A stretch of DNA of 64,000 nucleotides from positions 44,880 through 108,879 of the forward strand of contig JAGNKX010000018.1 of assembly GCA_017999915.1 (NCBI GenBank), given 5' to 3'. Positions 28,137 through 35,763 of this stretch are shown piece after piece. The DNA comes from Spirochaetota bacterium (GTDB taxonomy: Bacteria > Spirochaetota > UBA4802 > UBA5550). The position numbers and the translations under genes are program-made. Under the pieces are notes generated by a model that had not been told where the DNA came from, made no database searches, and saw only the letters and a program-made list of their open reading frames with translations. Position 1 is the first letter of the stretch, and every line of letters begins with the position of its first letter.

Positions 28137-30479
28137 TCACTCCAGTGGGATTTGCAATAAATGTGCTTTATCGAGAAAAACGGGGTTCCAGAGCGGCTCC
28201 TCGCCTATCGGGAATTTGTAAACCGGCAGTTCCTTTTTCTTTTGTTCAAGGCCGCAGGGAATTATTTTATGGCAGAACTTAATGAATTTATAATACAGAA
28301 CGAGTTTTATATCGCCTTTCGGGCCCCAGAGCAGCATGTCGCAATGAATGGCGAAGTTGAAGCGCATTTTTACTTTTTTATCCGTATTATTCGGATCGTT
28401 TCTCGATTGTACGTCAAAATCACACCACGCCAGATTCCTGTTTTCAAGCTTTAGCAGCTCCAGCGTGACCGCGATGCCCCCTCCGAGGAACGTGCCGCCC
28501 ACCAGGCCTTCCACCTTGCAGCCGATTTTGGCAAATGGTATGATGCCAATGGAAATGTTATTCTTGATTCTCGCAAAGCCGCCGATCCCGAAACTGAAGA
28601 ATCCGGCGAGTCGAATTGAAATTGGCGCGACAAGGACAAAAAAAGTCGCCGTATAAGATATTTCCGAATAGAAAGCGAGATTTTTGGGATTCTTATCCTT
28701 TTTTTTCGAGTCCAATGGCGGTGATGAAAAGGGACTGGTCACATTGGCGCGCAACTTCTCCTTTGAACTTTCAAAGTAAGCCTGGCCCCTGCTGAAGTCC
28801 GGGTTCTTGGTCTTATATGTGCCGGCATCCTTAAAAATCGTGTCGACATCTTTCATGTCTTCTGTTTTCCACTCAAAATTCAATCCGGGGAGTTGATATT
28901 TAAAAACTTCTTTATCATTAAGAATGCATAGCCGTACGGAGAAACCGCAAATTTTATCTTTATTATATTTCATTTCACCGCTCCCGTCGTTCTGAACCTT
29001 GCTGTGCACGGCGCCGTCGTTTCCTTTCTTATGAAACTCATCTTCCATGGAATGCAGGCCGAGCAGGTCGGAGAGGGCGGCATGAATGTAAGCTTCGGCT
29101 GATACGATTTTAAACCCCTTGGTGAAAAGAACGAGCGGTATGTTGGCGTTGGCTTCCAGGTTGATCATGTCCCGTGAATGATCGCTTTTATCCCAGATGT
29201 TGTATCCACAGGTATCGAAATGAAATCCGATGCCGAACCATTCTTTTCCATTGCAATTATACGCGGCATGGGGATCCTTTGCCAGCGGCCCCCACCAGTC
29301 ATGGCGTGTTTTGTCTTCCGCGGGAGCCGCGTTGAGAGTTTGTGAAAAACCATTCAGGATGGTTTGGAGGGGGGAAAGGAGCCTGCTCGAAACTTTTTCC
29401 TTGGCCTCCCGCGGGTTGTCCAGTACGATCCGGACCTCATGGGTTTTAATATTGTTGCTGTTCATCATGGGGGCTTCGCTCGATCCTTCGATCTCCGCTG
29501 AAATGGTGAAGGCGGACGTCTTCTTTCCGAGACCCGCCATGTAGTTTGCGACTTTCGTCCTGAGGTCGGACGGGAAATCGAGCACAAAGCCTTGATCGAC
29601 CGGAACATACGCTTCCAGGGCGGCAAAATCAAGGCTGTACAGCGTCTGGTCGGACTGGCTCGCCACCGCAAGCGGTTCCGCGATCGTGCCGTCCGGGGAT
29701 TTCAGGAAAAACTTGATTTTCACGTTGCGGGCGGCGGCGCCGTTTGCCATGGCCTTGACGGTGCCGTGAATGGCATCCGTGTCGTTGGGCGAGTTATCAT
29801 CCAGCTTGTCGGTAAAAATAATAATGACATCGTCCTGGATTATGAGCTCGGGCATATAGAGATCGCAGGAATTCGCGTATTCGCTGGTGATGATCACATC
29901 GGTGGTAATTTTTTTTTCCAGCAGTATATCGGTATTTGTTTTTTCTCCGGCCGTTTCCTTCATTTCGACGGAAGTTTCCTGACCAAGGTCGAAATTCTTC
30001 ACATAGTCGTGAAAAACGGAAAGAAGGGTGTAGCTTCCATAATGGCCGTCCACCTGGGGGATGACTATTTCAACATCATAGGTGTTAGCGCCGGGTTTGA
30101 CCCTGTCAATTGCCGGCGAGCCTATGTATATCTGCCGGACTTCCCCGTTTTCCGATTTCAAATCGTTGTTGTTCAACAGGTAGAAGCTCACCGGAACGTC
30201 CCTCGCGGTTCGGGGTTCGGAGGATTCAATGGAGACTTTCAATTTGCACGTATGGCCGATAAGGACCTTGGGCTCGGTCACTTCAACTTTCATCAGCCTG
30301 AGATTCTCGATGTCATAGTCATAGCCCTCGTCAATCTCATGGGCCGCGATTAGCGATTCTTCAAGCAGGTTCTTTTTCCTGTCTGTGTCTTTCTTGCAGC
30401 CGGGAAGAAGCAGAAGAGATAGAATGCAAGCAAATATCAGGACGGTGACTGGGTAAGCCAAGGAGATCATTTTTTTCAT
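28137..30479 (-). CDS. Large lipoprotein with a CARDB-like N-terminal domain
   Basis: 780 aa. The lipoprotein signal peptide ends LLLLPGC (Cys about 28). Residues about 45-165 look like a CARDB/Ig-type beta-sandwich (MKVEVTEPKVLIGHTCKLKVSI, then VKPGANTYDVEIVIPQ). A second beta domain spans about 185-350. The C-terminal third has a glycine-rich stretch (FFSFGIGGFARIKNN, VGGTFLGGGIAVTLELL) and several cysteines. Outer-membrane or periplasmic location is expected. I do not recognise the full architecture. AGGTGAG lies before the ATG. It is the first gene of the minus-strand run with the vitellogenin-like protein 69 bases downstream, so they may form one lipid-handling system (inference). Confidence 0.72.
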   Translation of the reverse strand: MKKMISLAYPVTVLIFACILSLLLLPGCKKDTDRKKNLLEESLIAAHEIDEGYDYDIENLRLMKVEVTEPKVLIGHTCKLKVSIESSEPRTARDVPVSFYLLNNNDLKSENGEVRQIYIGSPAIDRVKPGANTYDVEIVIPQVDGHYGSYTLLSVFHDYVKNFDLGQETSVEMKETAGEKTNTDILLEKKITTDVIITSEYANSCDLYMPELIIQDDVIIIFTDKLDDNSPNDTDAIHGTVKAMANGAAARNVKIKFFLKSPDGTIAEPLAVASQSDQTLYSLDFAALEAYVPVDQGFVLDFPSDLRTKVANYMAGLGKKTSAFTISAEIEGSSEAPMMNSNNIKTHEVRIVLDNPREAKEKVSSRLLSPLQTILNGFSQTLNAAPAEDKTRHDWWGPLAKDPHAAYNCNGKEWFGIGFHFDTCGYNIWDKSDHSRDMINLEANANIPLVLFTKGFKIVSAEAYIHAALSDLLGLHSMEDEFHKKGNDGAVHSKVQNDGSGEMKYNKDKICGFSVRLCILNDKEVFKYQLPGLNFEWKTEDMKDVDTIFKDAGTYKTKNPDFSRGQAYFESSKEKLRANVTSPFSSPPLDSKKKDKNPKNLAFYSEISYTATFFVLVAPISIRLAGFFSFGIGGFARIKNNISIGIIPFAKIGCKVEGLVGGTFLGGGIAVTLELLKLENRNLAWCDFDVQSRNDPNNTDKKVKMRFNFAIHCDMLLWGPKGDIKLVLYYKFIKFCHKIIPCGLEQKKKELPVYKFPIGEEPLWNPVFLDKAHLLQIPLE

Positions 30480-30830
30480 TATCTCACCTGTTCCGAAGAA
30501 TGTTCTCGAATAATGACGGAGAAGCGACTGAACTTCTCAAATAATGCTGAATCCAATAATGATAAAAATCAAGCCTTTTTTATGGCAGATTTCCAATGCA
30601 ACGATCCTGTCCGTGCACGTAATGTCGGGATATGGGAAAGAGAATTTCATCGTTGTACTGTGCTACACTACATGGAATGATTTTGAATTTAAATGTTATA
30701 ACAATAATATAAAAGTTGCTTTTTAAAAATCCTTTTCAATTTATAGCAATCCGCGTTTTTCGTAAGTCCAACATCCTTTTTTTTGCTTGACTGATAACCG
30801 CTCTCTCCGGCCTGTACATAGACATAATAA

Positions 30831-30852
30831 TGATTTTGTTAAAACAAAATCA
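30831..30852. promoter_or_regulatory. 22-base palindrome, candidate operator
   Basis: TGATTTTGTT, AA, AACAAAATCA: two perfect 10-base arms around AA, 99 bases before the ferredoxin start. The AT-rich dyad resembles a dimeric repressor site. The cognate regulator is not identifiable here. Confidence 0.5.
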
Positions 30853-30917
30853 GCTGTGATGCGCGATACTTCCCATGTTCCGCATGCGGCGATGACATTA
30901 CAAGATATGAATGAATG

Positions 30918-30934
30918 CGGCACCCTCGGTGCCG
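30918..30934 (+). promoter_or_regulatory. Hairpin in the ferredoxin 5' leader
   Basis: CGGCACC-CTC-GGTGCCG makes a perfect 7-bp stem with a 3-base loop, ending 5 bases before AGGAGG at 30940-30945. It could influence translation or mark an RNA processing site. Confidence 0.4.
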
Positions 30935-30950
30935 ATTTCAGGAGGTTTCC

Positions 30951-31406
30951 ATGTCACACAAGATTACCGATCTCTGCAACGGGTGCGGAGCCTGCAAGAG
31001 GGCATGCCCCGTTGACGCCATATCAGGTGAACTGAAGAGCATGCACGCTGTCGACGCCGAAAGGTGCATTGACTGCTCGGTCTGCGGAATGGGATGCCCC
31101 AAGGGGGCGATAATCGATATGAACGGCGCGGTCGTTGCCCGCCTCAAGATATCCGAAAGGCCCAAGCCGGTGATCGACAGAGACCTCTGTTCGGGTTGCT
31201 TTCTCTGCGGCGAGTTCTGCCACGTGAAGGCCCTCAATATCTGCGAACCGTCCTTCAAGGGCGATGTCAAGGCCTTCGCGGTCTTGGTAAAGGAAAAATG
31301 CGTGGGATGCGGCGTTTGCGTCGGCAACTGTCCCATGGACGCGATCCACATGGGTCCGGCTCCCAGGATGGAGAAGCCGGAAGATCAGCCGGTCCTGGCG
31401 CACTAA
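30951..31406 (+). CDS. Polyferredoxin with four [4Fe-4S] motifs
   Basis: 151 aa, soluble. Four CxxCxxCxxxC-type motifs: CNGCGACKRACP (about residue 8), CIDCSVCGMGCP (about 38), CSGCFLCGEFCH (about 80) and CVGCGVCVGNCP (about 119). The third lacks the usual proline after its last cysteine. It should hold up to four [4Fe-4S] clusters and act as an electron-transfer wire between redox enzymes. ATG 30951 has a perfect AGGAGG five bases upstream; an upstream in-frame extension of 12 codons covers the leader hairpin and is unlikely. The gene has its own regulated-looking leader. The downstream redox cluster from 35.7 kb is a plausible customer. Confidence 0.9.
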   Translation: MSHKITDLCNGCGACKRACPVDAISGELKSMHAVDAERCIDCSVCGMGCPKGAIIDMNGAVVARLKISERPKPVIDRDLCSGCFLCGEFCHVKALNICEPSFKGDVKAFAVLVKEKCVGCGVCVGNCPMDAIHMGPAPRMEKPEDQPVLAH

Positions 31407-31453
31407 TGATACCGAAGGTGCGGGCCGGTCTAAGCGGCATTACATCCCCTGTC

Positions 31454-32947
31454 ATGAAAAAAGCGATCATCCTGCTCCTCTGGGCCGCATTGTCTATTTT
31501 AATCTCATGCGATAATGAAACGAGCAGCACAATAAAAAAACAGGGGCCTTTCATGGCCTACCTGAGTTGGCTCGACAATACGCCGGTTGGGCCGGTTCCG
31601 GCGCCATGCCCGGCGCTCCCCTATGCCGCTCCAGCCCCGGCCGACGCGCCCCTGGCGGCCGAAGGTGATTACTTCAAAGATGACCAGGGGAGGGTCGTCA
31701 TCCTCCGTGGGGTCAACGTGGCGGGGAACTCCAAGGTCCCTCCCTTCACCCCGATTACCAGCGAAATGCTCGATCCTCTGCCCGGCTGGGGCTTCAATAC
31801 AATCCGGCTCCTCTTCACCTGGGAGGCCTTCGAGCCGACGCGGTGCAGTTTCGAAAACAGCTACCTGGACTATTACGAAAAGGTCGTTCAGTGGGCCCGG
31901 GCCCAGAACATCTACGTCATGGTCGATTTTCACCAGGACGGATATTCGCGCTATTCGGTGAGCGGCTGCGGCGAGGGGTTCCCGTCGTGGGCCGTGACGC
32001 CGGCGGTGGCCCTGAAGACCCCGGACAACGGCGCCGCATGCGCCTCATGGGGCATTATGATGGTCATCGACGCCATGCACCAGAAGACCTGGAAGGATTT
32101 TCACCTGGACCTGTACGGGACCAGGACGCGCTACCTGGAAATGGTGGAGGCGGTGGCGGACAAGATGTCGCAGTATGACAACGTCATCGGCTATGAGCTC
32201 ATCAACGAGCCCTGGGGCACAGACGCGCAGCTGTCGGCGTTCTACGAGCTGGTGGCCGCGAGGATCAGGGGTCGCCATCCCAGCGCGATACTTTTCGTGC
32301 CTCCCAGCGCCATCGTATCCAGCGGCATGGTGGCGAACACCATGTCGAAGCCGGGCTTCGGCAATTTCTCCTATTCGCCCCATAATTACGACGGATTTGT
32401 CACCCTCTTTAAATCATGGCAGGGCGGGAGCCCGGCACCCGCGCTGAACGCGCTCCGCGACAAGGCAGTGGCGTGGCAGGTTCCCCTGGTGCTCAGCGAA
32501 TTCGGCGCTCCCGCGACAATCACGAACATCGCCGGATACATGGAGGCCCAGTACGACTGGCTCGATGACCACTTCGCCTCGGCGATCCAGTGGTGCTACA
32601 CGCCGGGATGGCGCAGCGACATAAAGGACGGGTGGAACATGGAGGATTTCAGCATCGTCGACGACGCCGGCCAGCTGCGGGCCAGTTGCGTGCCGCGGCC
32701 CTATCCGCAGAAGATCGCCGGCACTCCAGGGCTCTTCACCAGGACTGACAGCGGCTTCACCATGACCTGGACCCACACCCTTTCCGGCGTTGCCACGGAG
32801 ATATTCCTGCCTGAGCACTACGCAGACGACAAGACCCTGACCTATGCATTGCCTTCCGGCGCCACAGGCTCCTGCTCCATCTCCGGACAGAAACTGTCGT
32901 GCACCGTCAATGGCACGGGAAATGTCCAGGTTGAACTCGCAAGGTAG
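31454..32947 (+). CDS. GH5 endoglycoceramidase/cellulase-like lipoprotein
   Basis: 497 aa. A lipoprotein signal peptide (MKKAIILLLWAALSILISC) leads to a glycoside hydrolase family 5 barrel. GRVVILRGVNVAGN begins the fold; the acid/base is Glu252 in INEPW, and the nucleophile is Glu349 in LSEFG. A C-terminal beta domain (about 415-497) follows, as in endoglycoceramidases, which release ceramide from glycosphingolipids. It should act at the cell surface or periplasm. ATG 31454 is chosen for the signal peptide; an ATG at 31406 overlapping the ferredoxin stop would add 16 residues, and neither start has a good Shine-Dalgarno. Possible translational coupling with the ferredoxin gene would be odd functionally. 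Confidence 0.85.
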   Translation: MKKAIILLLWAALSILISCDNETSSTIKKQGPFMAYLSWLDNTPVGPVPAPCPALPYAAPAPADAPLAAEGDYFKDDQGRVVILRGVNVAGNSKVPPFTPITSEMLDPLPGWGFNTIRLLFTWEAFEPTRCSFENSYLDYYEKVVQWARAQNIYVMVDFHQDGYSRYSVSGCGEGFPSWAVTPAVALKTPDNGAACASWGIMMVIDAMHQKTWKDFHLDLYGTRTRYLEMVEAVADKMSQYDNVIGYELINEPWGTDAQLSAFYELVAARIRGRHPSAILFVPPSAIVSSGMVANTMSKPGFGNFSYSPHNYDGFVTLFKSWQGGSPAPALNALRDKAVAWQVPLVLSEFGAPATITNIAGYMEAQYDWLDDHFASAIQWCYTPGWRSDIKDGWNMEDFSIVDDAGQLRASCVPRPYPQKIAGTPGLFTRTDSGFTMTWTHTLSGVATEIFLPEHYADDKTLTYALPSGATGSCSISGQKLSCTVNGTGNVQVELAR

Positions 32948-33006
32948 GTAAGAACGGTTTCCATACGCTTCCCGGAATGAGTAATGTACGCGAGGTATAG
33001 TTGCCG

Positions 33007-33786
33007 ATGAAGAAAAGAACAACCAGGAAAACCCTCACCGCCAATCCGGAACTGTGGTCCAATCTCTTTGATGCGGCAATACTCGCGGCTGATTTTATAG
33101 TGGGATTTGTCATCTATCCGCGCTTTAATTTACTCTTTGTTAAATCGGGACCGGTATCGGAAAAACAGGTCATGATCCTCTGCGGGATCTGTCTTCTGCT
33201 TACAGCCATGTATGTGGCGGGATTGCTGATAAACAGGGTCAATTTCAGGGCGGAGGAGCCGATACGGTTCTCAACCGTCGACGCCATGGCCTTTCTTTTC
33301 AACGTGATACTGCTTTCGGCCGTATTTACGGTGGTGCTCATGGAATTGTTCCCGGCCATCATGCATCCGGCGATAATGATGCCTGTCACCTTCGGGTTCA
33401 TGGGGGGATGGACGTTCCTCCACTGGTATATCTTAAACAAGGAATCACGGAAATCTGGCGACGTCCCCTCGATAAAACGCAAAGTCATTGGTTTTATCCT
33501 TGTTTTTCCCTTCGTGACGGGCCTGTCGCTGCCCATCACTGTCCTGGCAGGGCAGATGAATCTGTACCAAAAAAATGAAGCGATCACCCTGTCAAATGCC
33601 CTGATCTATCCGCTCTTCGTCGGCTCGCTCCTGGCCGTGCTGGCCTGGTTCCTTTATTTCATCCCGAGAAAAATGCTCAAGGGGTTCTCGGGCGTGAACA
33701 TCCGGAGCCGCTACTTTTTCATCGCACTGATCCTCATTTACACGATACGGCTCACTTCTATTTCTCTCACGCAATTGTGGAAATAG
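33007..33786 (+). CDS. Integral membrane protein, unknown function
   Basis: 259 aa with about six or seven hydrophobic helices (LFDAAILAADFIVGFVIYP; ILCGICLLLTAMYVAGLLI; AFLFNVILLSAVFTVVLM; IGFILVFPFVTGLSL; LSNALIYPLFVGSLLAVLAW; YFFIALILIYTIRL). The N-terminus is basic (MKKRTTRK). No family recognised. ATG 33007 is preferred to TTG 33001; GAGG lies about 12 bases upstream. It lies between the GH5 lipoprotein and an amidohydrolase on the same strand. Confidence 0.72.
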   Translation: MKKRTTRKTLTANPELWSNLFDAAILAADFIVGFVIYPRFNLLFVKSGPVSEKQVMILCGICLLLTAMYVAGLLINRVNFRAEEPIRFSTVDAMAFLFNVILLSAVFTVVLMELFPAIMHPAIMMPVTFGFMGGWTFLHWYILNKESRKSGDVPSIKRKVIGFILVFPFVTGLSLPITVLAGQMNLYQKNEAITLSNALIYPLFVGSLLAVLAWFLYFIPRKMLKGFSGVNIRSRYFFIALILIYTIRLTSISLTQLWK

Positions 33787-33870
33787 GGCTTGACTGAAAA
33801 CGCATTGAAATATGGTGGAAAACCAAGGTGTCTCACGAATTTTGACTCTATCTAGCGAGGGAATAAGCTC

Positions 33871-35595
33871 ATGAAAAAATGGATCAAAAGGATTTCGATT
33901 TCAGCAGCGGCACTGGTGGGATTATCAATAATAGTACTGCTTGTGTTGGTATACAGGTCCTTTTTTACTTCGTTGGATTATAAGCCAAAAAGAGTACAGC
34001 CCCTGCTGTTATATAACGGGAACATTATTACTGTTGATACCGCGAATCCAAGGGCAGAGGCGGTCCTTGTAATGGGAGAAACGATCCGCTATGTCGGTTC
34101 CGCCAGGGAGGCCCTGGCGCAGGCCCCTGAAAATACGGTCAAGATCGACCTGAAGGGCAAGACCGTGATCCCCGGTTTCAACGATAACCATGTCCATTCC
34201 CTCGGGGCAGGGACATTTTTTTCAGAGCTCATGCTCTGGAACCTGAGCTGCGAGGAGATCGCGGATTTGGTGAAGAAAGAGGCCCGCGGCAAGAAGAAGG
34301 GAGAGCCGGTGTACGGGAATCTCTGGGACTATACAACCTGCAAGAACCCGGACAAGTCGATCCTGGACAGGGTGGTTCCCGATAATCCCGTATATCTTGA
34401 GCAGTACGCCAATCATGCCGCCTGGGTCAATTCGTACCAGCTCAAGTTGATGAAAATCGAAAAAAACACACCCGATCCGAAGGGGGGCCAGATAGTGCGC
34501 GACGCGAACCATGAGCCGACGGGGATCCTCCGCGATACGGCCATGGGTTCGGTCAGGGATGACAAGTTCATGAAAATAATCTTTGATTCCGCCCTGCATA
34601 GAAAGATGATCGCCAGGATCCTGGACCTGTACGCGAAGGCCGGGATCACATCGGTCCAGGACAACACCTGGGTGCCCATGACAGCGAGGCTTTACCAGGA
34701 AATGGAAGCGGCCAATGAACTGACGTGCCGGATTTCCTGCTGGCCCCTGGGAGGGACCGCCTATCTGCCGGCCTTCAATCTCCTCACATCGTTCAAAAAG
34801 GACGACCTGTGGGTGCGCTACGATATCATCAAATATATTACGGACGGCGCCTTTTCATCCCGGACGGCCTGGCTCAGCGAGCCCTACGCAGATGATCCGA
34901 AGAATTACGGCGCGCCGCGGTATACGCCCGCCGAGATGGATGAAATCGTCCTTGAGGCCGCCAGGAACAGGAAGCGCCTTGCCATACACGCCATCGGCGA
35001 CAGGGCCATTGCGATGGTCCTTGACTCCATTGAGAAAGCCCAGAAGAAATATCCCTGGACCAAGGATCTCAGGATGAGAATAGAGCACGTCCAGATCGTC
35101 GATCCGAAGGATGTTCAGCGCATGAAGAGCCTTGGCGTTGTCGCCTGCGTTCAGCCCTTTGCAATGTGCACCCCGACAAAGGAGCTCACGCTCCTGGGTC
35201 AGGAGCGGGCGCGCAGGGCCTATCCCTATAAAACATTGCTGAAGGCCGGCATTCCCGTTGCCCTGGGGTCCGACGCCCCGGCCGAGGTCGATTACGAGCC
35301 TCTCCTGGGAATATACTATGCCGTAACGCGCAAGGACAAGCAGGGGAAGCAGGGGCCCCTCAATGCCGCTGAATGCTTCACCCCCTACGAGGCCCTGTAC
35401 GGCTACACCATGGGGTCCGCCTACGCAGAAGGCATGGAACGTAAAAAAGGCTCTTTGACGGCCGGGAAGCTTTCCGATATGGTCATTCTTTCCGATGATA
35501 TTTTAACAATGCCGAAGGAGAGGATCAAGGACGCCAGGGTCCTCATGACCATTGTGGGCGGCAGGGTCGTACACGGCAAGCCCGCTGATCTGTAG
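33871..35595 (+). CDS. Membrane-anchored amidohydrolase (YtcJ-like, amidohydrolase_3)
   Basis: 574 aa. One N-terminal membrane anchor (ISISAAALVGLSIIVLLVLVY, residues about 7-27) precedes an amidohydrolase_3 fold. Metal-ligand motifs are NDNHVHSLGAG (HxH), IHAIGDRAI, RIEHVQIVD and the Asp in LGSDAPAE. The catalytic domain probably faces the periplasm. Family members hydrolyse formamides, exo-amide bonds or N-acyl groups; the substrate is not evident. GAGGG sits about 9 bases before the ATG. It is followed 168 bases later by the OYE-type flavoprotein and may be the first enzyme of that cluster or a separate unit. Confidence 0.85.
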   Translation: MKKWIKRISISAAALVGLSIIVLLVLVYRSFFTSLDYKPKRVQPLLLYNGNIITVDTANPRAEAVLVMGETIRYVGSAREALAQAPENTVKIDLKGKTVIPGFNDNHVHSLGAGTFFSELMLWNLSCEEIADLVKKEARGKKKGEPVYGNLWDYTTCKNPDKSILDRVVPDNPVYLEQYANHAAWVNSYQLKLMKIEKNTPDPKGGQIVRDANHEPTGILRDTAMGSVRDDKFMKIIFDSALHRKMIARILDLYAKAGITSVQDNTWVPMTARLYQEMEAANELTCRISCWPLGGTAYLPAFNLLTSFKKDDLWVRYDIIKYITDGAFSSRTAWLSEPYADDPKNYGAPRYTPAEMDEIVLEAARNRKRLAIHAIGDRAIAMVLDSIEKAQKKYPWTKDLRMRIEHVQIVDPKDVQRMKSLGVVACVQPFAMCTPTKELTLLGQERARRAYPYKTLLKAGIPVALGSDAPAEVDYEPLLGIYYAVTRKDKQGKQGPLNAAECFTPYEALYGYTMGSAYAEGMERKKGSLTAGKLSDMVILSDDILTMPKERIKDARVLMTIVGGRVVHGKPADL

Positions 35596-35763
35596 GTGCG
35601 CGCGAGCCATGAAAAACCCTGAACGCGTCATAATCATAAAGGTGACGGCGGCCATGGTGTTATTTGTGACATCTTATTAATAAAAACGCGGGATTTGCGT
35701 TACCCATCATTTACTATATCATAATAGGTGGCGGCTCCTTGATGACCGCGGCGGAGGCCTGTT

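Larger units (their letters stand above)
30480..30950. other. AT-rich divergent intergenic region
   Basis: 471 bases between divergent genes (large lipoprotein on -, polyferredoxin on +). It contains a 22-base palindrome (30831-30852) and a hairpin just before the ferredoxin ribosome-binding site (30918-30934). A 60-codon frame at 30544-30726 has no ribosome-binding site and low-complexity AT-rich content; I do not call it. Confidence 0.5.

Noticed and set aside
30544..30726. 60-codon frame on the plus strand
   Set aside because: AT-rich, no ribosome-binding site, lies in a divergent promoter region.
30787..30828. TTGACT as promoter of the polyferredoxin gene
   Set aside because: Candidate -10 sequences lie 22 or more bases away, too far for a standard promoter.
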